Positions 33,420 through 45,469 of a DNA stretch of 64,000 nucleotides are shown here, in pieces (positions within the stretch are counted from its first letter, which is position 1; each line of letters begins with the position of its first letter). The stretch comes from Prostheceraeus crozeri (lineage: Eukaryota; Platyhelminthes; Polycladida; Euryleptidae). The notes beneath the pieces are model-generated. The model was not told the DNA's origin and searched no databases. It was given only the letters and a program-made list of their open reading frames with translations. Made by a program: the position numbers and the translations under genes. The DNA is taken from assembly GCA_907163375.1 (NCBI GenBank), contig CAJQUW010006799.1:37011-101010 (forward strand), in the 5' to 3' direction.

Positions 33420-34170
33420 ATCATATCATGACTAGCCAGGGCATCTTCCAAAAGCTGCATAGGGATAAAGACCGAGTTTGATTCGCATTAAATACATTCG
33501 TTATCGATTCAATGAGCCCCGTGCTATTTTGGAGATGTGATGGGACTTTTTTGAGAAGAGGAGACAACAGAGAAGTCATTAGCCAAGAGATATTTTTCGA
33601 ACGACCGTTTCAATTGGACACTATTGGTCGCACTCGTAGTTGTTCTCCTGGTTTGTGAGTTTTATTAGATGATAAAACTTTGGATGATCCGTATGTGCTG
33701 GGATGTAACTCCTGTTAATGTAATTTGGTACGTATCTTGATGAGACAACGGATTTTTATGGGTCATTCATTCGCTTTTCGACTGTAAGAAGACGAAGAAG
33801 TTCGCTGATATTTTGATGAATCCGAGAGATCCAAATGTCCTGCTTGATTATAGTTATCGGTCCTCACTACGCATAACTCTGATCCTTTATCTCTCAGGAG
33901 AAGCACTAAAGATTTACTTTTCAAGCTTACTGAAGCTGCTTTTCCGCTTCTGAAAGATTTGAAGACCGCAGTCTGGTTGGCTCATGCTTTATGACATCTT
34001 TGATGAAGTAAGATTAAGCTTGCTTCCTATTTCCTGGTTTCTGTTTGGCACTGTTGACCAAGTATCTTAATGATATTTCTTGATTTAAGACTCTGTATTT
34101 TCCGTTTCATTATTTCGCAAAACTTTGTTTCCACCGATACTGATGGGAAAATCTGCACATAATGGAGGTG
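33420..34170. other. Spacer with weakly coding-like sequence
   Basis: The plus strand near 33790-33960 reads KKFADILMNPRDPNVLLDYS in a short open run, but with stops on either side. No family is recognised. Confidence 0.2.
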
Positions 34171-34175
34171 CGCAG

Positions 34176-36054
34176 GGGCCGTATGCTAGAACAACTCCTA
34201 ACTTAGGCTTTGCCTAAGTTAGGGGAAAAATCCTAAGTGGTATGCTTGAACGTCACCCCTAAGTCACTTAGGAAAAAAATCTTGGGGGATCGCTGGGGAT
34301 ACCTAATTTAGGGTTAGGGGGTGTTGGTATGCTGAAACAAAGTTAGGAAAAAAATCCTAGGAATTAAATCACAAAATCTTGACGAAATCTAGGAGAACTT
34401 AGACCCGCCCCTAAGTCAGGAAATATATATCAATTCTTCAACAAATTTTCTGTATGCACTAAATCAGTTAAACCTATTCAATAGTGGTTTAGATTCACCT
34501 TTTTTTAACAGGCATGTAGTGCCTATGTTCATTTCCTAACAATTTTTTGACGATTTACCCTGTATGCAAAGGTTTTTGATTACGATGACACTATCTGTCA
34601 GATAATTATTGTAGGCTATCAACGACCAATATAATATTGTAGCTCGACGACTTCCAACTCCTGAAGAAATCGTGCTGAAGAAAGAAACAAAGAAGATCAG
34701 AAATATGACCATTATGCAGGAAAATGATCCGAATGATCAATTCCCGGAAACATCAGCGAACGATGGAAAGGAACGCCAGCGAGAAATAATAAATAGATAC
34801 TTTCTTTAATTTCCTTATTTCTAAGTTGGACCTTGAATTTCTAGTAATTTTCGTATACACAATATTATTTGCATTGTCACTCTAGTGAATTAAGTCGTTT
34901 TCAAAAATTATCATCTACATTGGAAAATGGAAGGTTGTATTTGACATTATCTTGAATTAAGTTGACTAATCTCAATTCACGAGGAAGACTTTGTGTTGAG
35001 TTTATGAGAATATAAGAGCTTACATGTAATTATAGCATTATGAAAAGTGAAGCATGCAATAGTGATTACTTTAAATTTGCATTATTTTCAGCTCAAGGTA
35101 TAAGATTGTATTGCCAAAGTATTCCAATATCAATAACACAGTTTATCTTTTTAATTCATGGTTTTTAATTATTTTTCACTCTTCCTATCTATAGATATTT
35201 TGACCATATTCTTTGATCATAGGTTACTCTTGAACATTAGCAAATGCAAGTATTATATTTAACATTTGAACTAACGATAAATTCAACCAAATGTTAACAG
35301 TTTTTGCAGTGAAAGTTCGTAAAAAATAAAGATCTTTGATGGAAGCGGATACGTCCTGTTATATTCATCATTAGCATGATAAGATTGAATCTACAATATT
35401 TGCTGTGCGCTCCATTCTGATTGGTTGTTGAAATCTACCAGTACAATGTCAACTCATGTAATAATATGCTGGTAAAACATTTTCTGTATCTATGTTAGCA
35501 ACTGGTGGCACCATCTTCTCGATCATGAGATGACGATTATAATGCAGTCTATTTTGTTTAATTTGATGCAGTATTAGCTGAGCTATCGCCAATTTCATGT
35601 TTCGACAATTTTTGTGTTGACGATAAGTCCACGGTATTCACTCATTAGTTGAGTAATTAAGACGTGCACACTTTGAGGATAAATGTATTATTCCACATAA
35701 CTTTGGAACTACTGCATCGATTTTGATAAACGAAACGTGGTCTTCATCGTAACAACAAGATGAATACAACTGCAGTTCCAGTTTGTCGGTAACTGATATT
35801 TTTTCAAATTGTTTTTTTCACCGTCAATCAATCGCCAACTGCAAACGTTTGTGAGACAATTCGCTGTCAGGGTGTGAAAATAAACACAGCTGCAGCAGTC
35901 CGGTGATCTGCCAATCAAGTGAACTTAGGGAGAGTCCCCTAACTTAGGTAATTGCTAGGGAACGTTCAAGCATACCGACTAGGATTTCACCTAGCGAATC
36001 CCTAAGTTAGGATTCTAAGATAAAAATCTTAGGAATTGTTCTAGCATACGGCCC
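34176..36054. mobile_element. Non-autonomous PIF/Harbinger-type element, 1879 bp, CAG target duplication
   Basis: The ends are inverted repeats GGGCCGTATGCTAGAACAA and GGGCCGTATGCTAGAACAAT (read inward), flanked on both sides by CAG (34173-34175 and 36055-36057). Subterminal regions are packed with CCTAAGTTAGG-like words in both orientations. Three-bp duplications with GGG-type ends fit PIF/Harbinger. The interior has no transposase. One open stretch (34639-34809, +) ending 'SANDGKERQREIINRYF' resembles the tail of the Myb/SANT-like protein of such elements and may be a coding remnant. Confidence 0.75.
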
Positions 36055-36057
36055 CAG

Positions 36058-38480
36058 CACCTTATCCACAGCTAATAATGTGGATAATGGTGCGGCCTAT
36101 TTTTGAAGCGCAGTCCTTATGACAAGTTGATGGAGAATAAAGAGACGCCCAGACAACTGTGTATAGTTTATTAGTTGCTTTTAATGCACAGTGCTAGCTG
36201 AACTATTCATTTCATACAATCGACCATTGTATGTCGCCTATTCGCTCCCTTCCATTGGAAGTTCAGTTCCCAAGGCATTCGCACATCCCAAAAGTCATGG
36301 AGTGAATACCATTGATGATTGGATAAAATTACCAGAGTACAAAAATAGGTTGAAAGGAGGAGACACAGTCACTTCACATCGTTTTTGTCTTGAACTTCAT
36401 GCTCAAGCATATTCCTCGAATTATATTTTGTTCTTTAAGAAATTAATTCTTTATTAATTACTACTATACACCATGAATTTGCACCATGCTCTTTCCAGAG
36501 GAAAGGAAACATTGAGACATTGTTCGCATGTACATACTCCCATTTGTGTTCAATATTGAATATTAACTTTTCGTTAATCTCAGCAAGTTTCCTGTGGGTG
36601 ATATACAATTCCAAATTGTTTATGTGACACCTATCTCAGATTTGTGGAATGCTGGTTTACAATACAGACTTGACTTAAATAACGAAATGCAGTTTGTCTC
36701 CGTGTCATACTTCTACCAATTGTGTTTCGTAAAATGCATTACATACCACAACTGACAATTGGCGTGCGACAACTTTATTCATCGAATGAAATCTGTGTGC
36801 ACTGTGAAGCTTGATGACGAGACTTCTTCAGATCTGTGGCAGCTCCTGTATTTCCTACATTCCATTGCTTCTTTCAACAACTTCTTTCCTTTTTCTGATG
36901 ATCAAGATGCAAAGAATGAATTCTATGCATTCATTCCTCCAGTGCAATTCTCTCCAAGGGCTCTCTCCCCATACGTGAGATGCACAAAATACTTTGTCCT
37001 CCACCAAGTGGAACGTAGGATCCACGCACGGACATGAACTGCTCCTGAGGGCATCATTCTGGTGCGCTAGGTTGCCTTGTACAGCTACAGTTGCAACTCA
37101 TGCGAAGGAATCAATGATGCTTTCAAATAGGCACATATGTTATCTGATAGCAATATAGCCCGTGATTTTCAGATGCAGCGTGAAGAAATTTTTGTGATGT
37201 TTTTTGCGCGGGTTACGGCATCATCTGCATGACCTGCAGTATTATTAATTAAGTTAAGAATGACGATCGTTTTATCAGGTCAGATGTTGATGAAGCTTCA
37301 AATTCCCCTATAGAAAAACAGCAAAATAGTTTATTGGTAAATAATTCACCATACTGTCCGTCAAAATTGCTCATTTCATGAATATGTTGATGAGATCAGA
37401 TATTCTTTATGTTGGTAATTAAGGAGGAAATAATTTCAAAATAATTGAATAAAATATGACTCAACATTTTTGGCATCAAAATTCTACTGTATACTATTGA
37501 ATCTATGCTACTACTAAAGTATTTGTCCACCTACTGATAATTAATTCCTGACTTTAACTTTTATCCTTCTCTCCTACTTTTGTTATGATTGCTCTTTATC
37601 AATATAATATTTTAATAAATAAGTTAATTCAGATCACAAGCATTGCGTGAACACGTGAAAGTTATAATGCAGTCATGCGCAAATTGGTTGTGAGCTTGTT
37701 GACAATCAGATTGACGAAATAATGATCATCACTATTTTCTTTTATTAAATGAACATGTTTCTTACATGATATAACATACTGTAGGCCTATCTTAATTTTT
37801 AAGTATGTTTTCACTCTTAAATGTTGGCTTCAGACTTGCAGTAATAATGAAAAATGGATATTTTATGCACAACTTCTTGCATATGAGTGTCAAGATTTAC
37901 CACCAAACGTGCAATTTTACAGTTACTATGTAAATCTGTAAATTGATATTGGATGTTGATAATCAATCCCATAAAATTTAAATCGATATCGCCTAGGAAT
38001 GACGTTTTCATTTCATGTACCAGTGACCAGAGCTATAAACTGATCGATTACTATGCGTTTACTAGCATTTACTTTTCTGTCAGATATCTTATCGTCATTT
38101 TGTACTTTTTGTAGTTTTACATCTATTTTAGTCATAGAAATTAACAGTACCATAGAAAGTACCACACTTCTATGATTTTTTTAGTGAAAGTCATTTGTTT
38201 TAGAAATCGCTACTTTTACTTCATTGGCATATAAACGTTGTGTCTAGAAGTCTCCATTATCGTGTAAAGAATGTCCAGAAGAAATTGCTTTTGCAATTGG
38301 TTTTAACCTTATTCAATTATTTGTGAAGCTAGTATTAATTTTGCGTTTGGATTGCATTTCAAGGTATCCAATATTATTAGATTTTCTCAACTGAAATTAC
38401 TCCTTAATGATGTTGCGCATAAAGATGATAATATTGCTATCTATCAAATGCACTTTCATTCACTTCGACTCGCATTCTTT
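36058..38480. other. Spacer with two unassigned coding-like stretches
   Basis: Plus-strand stretches 36191-36457 (RPLYVAYSLPSIGSSVPKAF...) and 36759-37037 (TVKLDDETSSDLWQLLYFLH...) look less AT-driven than other frames. They lack starts or clear splice sites and match nothing I know. They could be relics of one gene. The rest is featureless. Confidence 0.2.
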
Positions 38481-38484
38481 GCAG

Positions 38485-38587
38485 ATGACAGAGGATTTAG
38501 AAATCAAACCGCCCATTGAACTTCTTCAATGCTTAGCGACTGGGATAGAGACGAAGCCATTAATAGAACTGTTTGAAACCAAACCTG
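38485..38587 (+). CDS. Candidate internal exon of an unknown gene
   Basis: A pyrimidine-rich acceptor (CATTCTTTGCAG) precedes 103 open nucleotides, MTEDLEIKPPIELLQCLATG then IETKPLIELFETKP, and a consensus donor GTAAGAG follows. The peptide is acidic with a repeated 'ETKP/E(I)KPPIELL' flavour. No neighbouring exon was found with confidence, so this rests on splice signals and composition only. Confidence 0.35.
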
Positions 38588-39447
38588 GTAAGAGTGAAAA
38601 AGCATTCATTTTTTTCATTTTCAGATCATTTTTCAGCAGAATATATAGTCGATTTTAAGATTAATATTGCTATAAGATATACTTCAGTGATGACTTACGA
38701 TGAAAATCCTGAAATTTCTGCCAGTAGCACAAATTCCATGCAATTTGAACATGCACGAAAGTACTTTTTGAAGCATAGGTGTTGGTTTAAAGCACAAGCA
38801 TGACTATCTTTCTAATGTGTCAAGCGTGCATGTATGCATTGTTTTGTCATGTGTATGATTTCATCAGCTGCTAACAGCATCATCAAGAACACAGTTGGTG
38901 TGATTGGTCATGGTTGGAGAGAATAGCATTTATTGTTGCACCTCATTCAGGCTATAACTGACGATCACCTACGCCGTTTATTCCTTAAGTCCTAATCTAC
39001 ATTATATTTTGCATGCATACTTATTCTAAAGGAATGTAGTGATTAATCACGCATCATAGGTCATCGAGGAATTTTAATATGTCGGTGAGATTACCTTAAG
39101 TTTCCTCAAAGGGATGTTCTAATGTGCGACAATTACATGTTTAAAGTGGGTTGGATGTAATGATAATCGCGTCAATAAAAGCTTCAAGAACTTCTTGCTA
39201 TTTTCTGTGAAATGTTTAATTGAATGAAAACTTTCGAATAGATTTCAGAAAGCTGATAAGCGACAAGATTTATCACAATTTAATATGTACCTGATGGTAT
39301 GTAAATTGAAATAATTTTATTGGTTAATGATTATTGAAGTGATAATTGTAATGACCTAATGTCCAGTCTCCTTGTCGGCTGATTGTAAAATGTAGACTAA
39401 TTGAGGACATTAAGTGATTCTTATAAAACCCTACCCAAGACCAGTCA

Positions 39448-39488
39448 AGTAAGGTAAGGTAAGGGAATTAGGTAAGGTAAGGTAAGGT
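39448..39488. repeat. (GGTAA)n microsatellite
   Basis: Imperfect tandem AAGGT/GGTAA repeats, interrupted once by GAATTA. Confidence 0.8.
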
Positions 39489-39794
39489 CTGCACCATAAT
39501 TGCCATTAACATATGAGTTAGTATGCGAATAATTCCTGAATTTCTAATTTTTTAATTTGAAATCTCCCTGGAATCGACATTCGGAATTATCGAAAATTCC
39601 AGGGCATTCTGGTGTTCAGTCCAAATGTCATGAGTATTAAGTATTTCATGATCTTTTAATAAATTCTACACTTCACAGAAATTTGTTGCAGTTGCATAGC
39701 TTTCATGAAACATGTTATTCAGTTCATGAACTGTTTTTTTAACTGCCATTTTAGCGGAAAAGCATTTCAGCAGAACAATTATTCATTATGCGTA

Positions 39795-39871
39795 GTGAGG
39801 AAAACAACATAGATTGCTCGGCGCTTCGTCCGTTTTCTATTGGAGCGTACACGGAACTGAATGAATTGGAA
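39795..39871 (+). repeat. Coding-like block repeated in inverted orientation at about 45980-46050
   Basis: About 77 bp including GCGTAGTGAGGAAAAC and GGAGCGTACACGGAACTGAA recurs at about 90% identity on the opposite strand near 46050. The second copy lies in an open frame (45890-46105, -) reading 'DCSALRLFSIGAYTELNEIT' then 'RWTVANTVMTKTQNWLTL'. The first copy sits just before the Harbinger transposase remnant. It probably comes from a TE-encoded protein that I cannot name. Confidence 0.45.
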
Positions 39872-39934
39872 TTAAATGCTACTGGAAATTCCAGTAGCAA
39901 ATCAATTCATTTGTAAGAAACTCGACTGCTCGCA

Positions 39935-41810
39935 TTGATCATGTGTGCCCTCGATGCTTTGGACGTCCACGACAGTGTCGTCGGACAGCGACATCGATCC
40001 CTTCGAAGTCGAGTTAACCCTCAATTATTTTACAGCGACGAAGAAGTTAGAAACCGTTATAGAATGACTAAGGAGTTGCTTTTAAAATTCGAGGATCTCA
40101 CCGTACCAGAGCTGGAAAAATTCCACTGGAATTCTTTAATTCCAATTCCAATTCCGGAGCAGAAATTTCAATTCCAAATCCAATTCCAGTCGAAACAGTT
40201 CAATTCAATTCCAATTCCATAATAAGATTCAATTCCGACAATTGCAAGTCGCGTATAGTATCTATGTTAATGTATCCAACGTTTGTTCCTTTCAATCTAA
40301 CCCATGTGCCCTTATCCTATCCTCGTTGTTCCTGTGTGCCGTTCCCTGCGTCGTTCCTATGTGCGTTTTCATGTTAATAGCTCATATATTCTTGTGTACA
40401 TGTATATATGTAACCGGTCAGCCCACGCCATTTTCGTTTCGTAAACGAGATATTCAATATCTCGTGAAAAAAAGAAAGTTAACGGTCAGCAAAGAATCAA
40501 ACGCTGAGAGAGAGAGAGAGATGAGATGCTAGTAAATCTATTACTAAATTGACAGATAAAAGAAATTCAGTGTGTGAATAACGTGATTGTTGATGAAAGA
40601 AAAAACGACGATAGAAATGATATCATGAAATTTGATTAACGGTTTATGTTAAAAAACGAGATTAAAAAATCCGTGATAAGAGCGAAATGTGGTCGAGTCG
40701 AAAGCTAACGAGCAGATATTAAAGGAAATTCTTTCAATTTTCAAAAAGATGGTGGGTTTTATCGTCAAGTCTCAAAAATTTGTATAAATTAGAAATGATG
40801 AGAAATTGACACAACAACAACACATACGACATCTTCAGTAGCTGTTAGAAGAACTCCGGGCTCTCGCGGTGCAACATAACTACAGAAGTAACAACAACAA
40901 CTGCCTACCAGCGAACAACACAGCAGGGTATACGGCAACACATCAGCGAGCGCGATTGAAGATTGACGGTATAAGTGACACTGATATTTATGATATTATT
41001 TTGATATAAGTGAGTCCGATCGAATTGAAGTGAATTCAACATTAAGAAGTGAACTGTAAGTGTAAATTTGTTCTTTTATCGTTGCTTATCGTGTCTATAT
41101 AACTAGTCTTTAAAATTAATATTGTTAATTGTTGTGATTGGAAATTGAATGATAATTCATGTAATTTAACAATTAATTATTAGAATAATCTGTTGACACT
41201 GTTTATATTATGATTTGAACTGACAGGGTTGCTGCCCTTTAATGCAGCGTTAATTTTTCTCTTTCCAAACCAATTGTTTTTCGCGTGTACAACAATTAAG
41301 GTAATCTCCAATTTTTGTGCTTATCCTATCAAGAACTAAATTCAGCAATTGCTTTATTTTGATTAATTGTCTTGCTAAATAAATAACTAAGTAACAGATT
41401 GAACAAATATGATTGTCTGCTTAATGACTGAAATAACATTGTCCGTGCTGTAGGCCCATCGAAGTCACAAAAATATCCTTTATTCAAAAATAGAATAAAG
41501 CTACCTCTATCGATCTATCTCTCTCTTATCTCTGCGTGCAGTTAACACAGCGGCCGAGTGCTGTGATTTCAATTTTTGTACAAATAGATTTATCACAGGT
41601 CTATCTTAAAAGTGGAATTGAGGTTTATCAAGGTCAATTCCAGTTCCAATTCCAGTAGATTTAAATACCGTCGATTCCAATTCCAATAACGACTTTTCCA
41701 ACTCTGCACCGTACATGGAAGAGAGGAAGACGACTTGTGATCTTTCGAGACAATAAAAGCTTCTGACCACTTTGAGATATTACGCGACTGGCAGTATTCA
41801 GACCGTTTTA
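39935..41810 (+). pseudogene. Harbinger transposase remnant, split by a hAT-like insertion
   Basis: The first part (39935-40106) reads 'RSRVNPQLFYSDEEVRNRYR' then 'MTKELLLKFEDLTV', the N-terminal region of PIF/Harbinger nucleases. The part after the insertion (41715 onward) contains, out of frame, 'KLLTTLRYYATGSIQTVLSD', the next conserved block. The catalytic DDE core is absent. The remnant converges on a Myb-like gene (41811-42344, -), matching the two-gene layout of Harbinger transposons. Confidence 0.7.
40107..41706. mobile_element. Non-autonomous hAT-like element, 1600 bp, 8-bp target duplication
   Basis: CACCGTAC occurs at 40099-40106 and 41707-41714. The ends read inward CAGAGCTGGAAAAATTCC and CAGAGTTGGAAAAGTCG. 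Both subterminal regions consist of degenerate AATTCC/GGAATT repeats. Eight-bp duplications and CAG-starting short TIRs fit hAT. The interior holds a short (GA)n at 40506-40522 and no transposase. Confidence 0.8.
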
Positions 41811-42344
41811 TCAGATTTTCACAATGTACATATGATAGGGTTTTAAACCATCAAATAACAATCGCGAATTGTAATCTTCGAGGTCCTTATTATCTTGATT
41901 CCTTTCCGAGTCTGAGAAATGTGAAGTAGCGCTAAGCTGAGATGTAGAACTCTCATGCATCGTAAAGTCAGAGTCATTTATACCAACTACAGGTTCTAGC
42001 TGATGCTGAGGCAATATATCAATTACAGCCTGACAAATCAGATCGATTTCGATGATGCATTTTCCTCCACCCGTCTTCAAACGTTCTTGTTTCTGTTTTT
42101 GTGAATCTCTCCTTAGCGCGAGATTTCAAATCGCGCCAAAGAACTTGCAGCTGCTTCAATGTTCTACTGCTAGAACTTTGCGTGGAAAATGATAGAAGAA
42201 TTTCCTCCCATGCGTCCTCTCTTCATTATTGACTTCTCATCATTCTTTTTCAACTGTAGTGTCAACGAGGTTCTCATACTTAATTGCCTCCTGATCAGTG
42301 AAATTTTTGCTTCGACTCGTATTGGTTTTCTTCTTACTCGCCAT
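41811..42344 (-). pseudogene. Harbinger Myb/SANT-like DNA-binding protein remnant
   Basis: From an ATG at 42344 the minus strand reads MASKKKTNTSRSKNFTDQEA then stops. A shifted frame continues 'EDAWEEILLSFSTQSSSS' and 'LKQLQVLWRDLKSRAKE', and a further shift gives 'KTGGGK' and an acidic tail (41811-42080). F-T-x-x-E-A, W-x-x-I, KQL...W..LK..AK and KTGGG are the landmarks of the Myb/SANT proteins carried by Harbinger transposons (NAIF1-like). At least two frameshifts disable it. Confidence 0.65.
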
Positions 42345-42488
42345 TATGTGGAGATAGACACAACTGAGTGACGCACACAATGTGATTACAAGTTTGATAT
42401 ATGATGTTCGTAGATGTCACGTGCTGCAGCAATGCATATCATTGGTTAATGTATTGCTACCGACTTTTACGTTTGACGTTGTTGCTAC

Positions 42489-44801
42489 CAGGGCTGTGGA
42501 GCCGATGCGTTATCTCATCGGCTCCGGCTCCACGACACTGATGTGAAAGGCTCCGGCTCGGCTCCGGCTCCGACTTCAAATTCAGGTTCTATCTATGCTG
42601 GTTATCCTGGATCCGTTGAACGGGGTTTTTGGATAACGGTGTGGCCTTTAGAGGCTTGCTACAATCATCAAATTAGTTTTCATTAACAAGCAACGACTTA
42701 AGTTAATAATAAAAATGATAATTGCCTAAATAGCATACTTGTCATATATTTTTGCATGAATTGACTATCTCTGAAAGATAAAATGAAGTTATAGCCTGGA
42801 TTGGTTAAATTAGATAAAGATCTCCCGCACTGGTTAAATATAAATTGGCCTAGCCTGCAACCAGTCTACTACGAGGCTACATTAAATAAGACCACATGAG
42901 TGATGATGATATACCTAATTAGCCGTCACAGGGTCCGAATAGTATACGCTTTTTAACAAAGCTTGAACATGAAACTGGATAGCGTATGCCTCTAAATAGC
43001 TTATAGGGCCTGTATCTACTCGAACATGGAAAGGGTATAGGCTATATAGCCAAATATACCGTATCAATAAAGATATCAATTGCTTTATTGAATACTAAAG
43101 TGTATACAGGCTAGCTTAGGTTGTTATTGCTATTTGTTATTGCCTTTATCCAATAGTCTGTTGGTCCATGAATAATATGATCGGTGGGTAGTCCACGACT
43201 CATCATCTGTAGAAATTGTAATTTAGAAAATCTCATTGCAGTGTAGGCTAGAAATGTACAATTGAAAATTATGCTTAAAAAATTAAAAATATCTAATTTA
43301 GGACGAGTTTTGTAATTCTATGCAGCATACTTAATAAGTTAAGGCTTAGCTTACATTATGTTAATTTCATATTTTTCATTATGGCGTAAAGTTGCACTAA
43401 ATAATTCATCAATGATTCATGTATATTATTATATTCAATTTATGTATAACATGTTACCACTATTCCTCTGATGATGGTTAGGCTGATGAAACTGAACTTG
43501 GAGTATCACACAGCATGTTGCCGGGTGTGCATAATAAAAATGTGACTGCGAGCACCAAGCAGAAATCCCATCTACTTTGCTAGCTTTCGAATGCGCGTGC
43601 GGTTTAATGTCATAGACAATGGAAAAGGGAGGTCAAAAGGCGCCTTTATTGAGAGCGTCTCAGTCTTTTTTTATTGTTTACATATAAGTCAACATGATAT
43701 CAGCATAAAGTGTTGACAGACGGAAAAAATAATAATGAAAATTCTTGATATCCACAGGTCTATGACATTTGGGGAAATATTATTACACAATACGGCTCTT
43801 GTGCAGTCCTCCCCCCCCATTTTTTCTCTGGTCAAAAGATGCAGCACCATTGGATGTCCGTTTCAGCATCACCGGTTTGAGTGAAGCATTCCGTGCTGTT
43901 GTAAAAATCTACGTGGGTAATTGCGATGTCATAGTTGCAAACTTCGTCAGCAAGTCAACATTGTAATTTGCCTTCGGGTTTTTTCGCATTGAAATATACC
44001 CTTTGAATTTTGAAGTCAAAGGAAATTCATTGTGAATGAGATACCTTTAGAATAATAAGGCGCTACTAGAAGTGGCTGGGTCGCTTATTGCTATAGCCAT
44101 GCGAGGACTTGTAGTCAGGTCATTCGTGTGAGTGTGAAGAGTTATCCCTCCAATCAAAATTGATCAAATTGAATAATCGATTGTTTTGAGAAATGTAGGT
44201 GGGCGGATTGCACAAGAGCCTACAATAAAATCTAAGGAAATTGGCATTGTCACAGATGCCAGTAGCTTCTGCCAGTAGCCATACCGATAGATGGTAACCT
44301 ACATAGTATCCGTATTAGATTTAAGACATTGCGCAAGAAATGTAGCTATATTATCTTTGCTGACTGAACTGGAAATGTGTACATAAATGACTGGCGACTT
44401 GTCTCTAGGAATCTACAATCATCTAGTTAGCATGCATATAACAAGTCTTCAAATTAATGGATTTTGGAGAATACGTTGTCAATATGGAAATTAGTCTTAC
44501 GAAACATATGCAATAAAAAAATATTACACATGTGTGTAAATATATAATAAATATAATACAAAAGAAGGCGGCAACTGCAAAGAAAGATATCGTGGAGGAC
44601 AGATCATTGGCATACTTAAAAGACATATCTTTAGATTTCAAATGATTTAATTTTTTTATGATGCCAATTAATAACTTTCAAAATTCTAGATTTATATCAA
44701 AGCTCAAACTATCAGAGCCGGAGCCGGAGCCTTTGTGATAAATCGACTCCGGCTCCGACCAAAACCATCGGCTCCGGCTTGGCTCCGGCTCCACAGCCCT
44801 G
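42489..44801. mobile_element. Non-autonomous hAT-like element, 2313 bp, 8-bp target duplication
   Basis: GTTGCTAC occurs at 42481-42488 and 44802-44809. Both ends read inward CAGGGCTGTGGAGCCG, followed by many GGAGCC/GGCTCC repeats over about 100 bp. This type of terminus is widespread among animal hAT elements. The interior is AT-rich without a transposase. It contains a C-run near 43811. Confidence 0.88.
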
Positions 44802-44831
44802 GTTGCTACTAGGCTGAGAAACTCCAATGAA

Positions 44832-44851
44832 CTACCGACTCGAGTCGGTAG
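44832..44851. repeat. Perfect 20-bp palindrome
   Basis: CTACCGACTCGAGTCGGTAG is a perfect inverted repeat a few bases past the hAT-like element and just before the Penelope fragment. No partner is seen. Confidence 0.6.
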
Positions 44852-45460
44852 TAACTACGGCCGACTTATATTTTGCTACGTCGTAACTTACGACCGAGTT
44901 GAGCAACCCACCCACGAAATCGTAGGGTCCTCGCACACTTCCCCATGTAAATCGCTTTGCAACCACAAAAATAAGAATAAACCACACTGTTTTGGTAGAG
45001 AAGTGGGATGGGATTCTTTGGTACATTCGAACACAAATGAGTAGTCTTGTTAATGACACGCAGTTGGACTTGGTAATAACAGCTTTCCACCGCTTTCACA
45101 ACAGACCGGGAAATCTGCGTTGACTGTTGCCTTTAGTAGGGAAGACGACGGAATAGCTCCGTTTCTTCTCCACTGTAGGTACCTTGTCGGTTGTAGTTGA
45201 ATGCTTCCGGATAAACCAAAGCGGGTAGCCGTTCATGATCAGAATATTCTTCAAAATTCTTCTTCTGACAGGAACGGCGGTGAACAGATTCTCCGAACAC
45301 GATGAAATAAGGTCCGAATAAGATTGAACTTGCATTTCTTTGAGCAAAATGACGTCAAATGCTTGTAGATCCTGTAAAGCTGGTATTGCGATGCATTCCA
45401 GTCAGTAACCGGTTGCCCGTCTGCACTATACGAACGTGTCGAGGAAAAAGTCTCCATCAT
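44832..45460 (-). mobile_element. Penelope-like element fragment (GIY-YIG end, frameshifted)
   Basis: The minus strand at 45096-45347 reads 'RRRILKNILIMNGYPLWFIR' and 'KKRSYSVVFPTKGNSQRR', the linker before the endonuclease. The frame at 44866-45099 gives 'NSVVYSYFCGCKAIYMGKCA' then 'RTLRFRG', a GIY-YIG start. The domain is truncated soon after and frames shift, so it is inactive. The closest relative in the window is the element at 4150-4807. Confidence 0.65.
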
Positions 45461-45469
45461 CCAGAGAGT

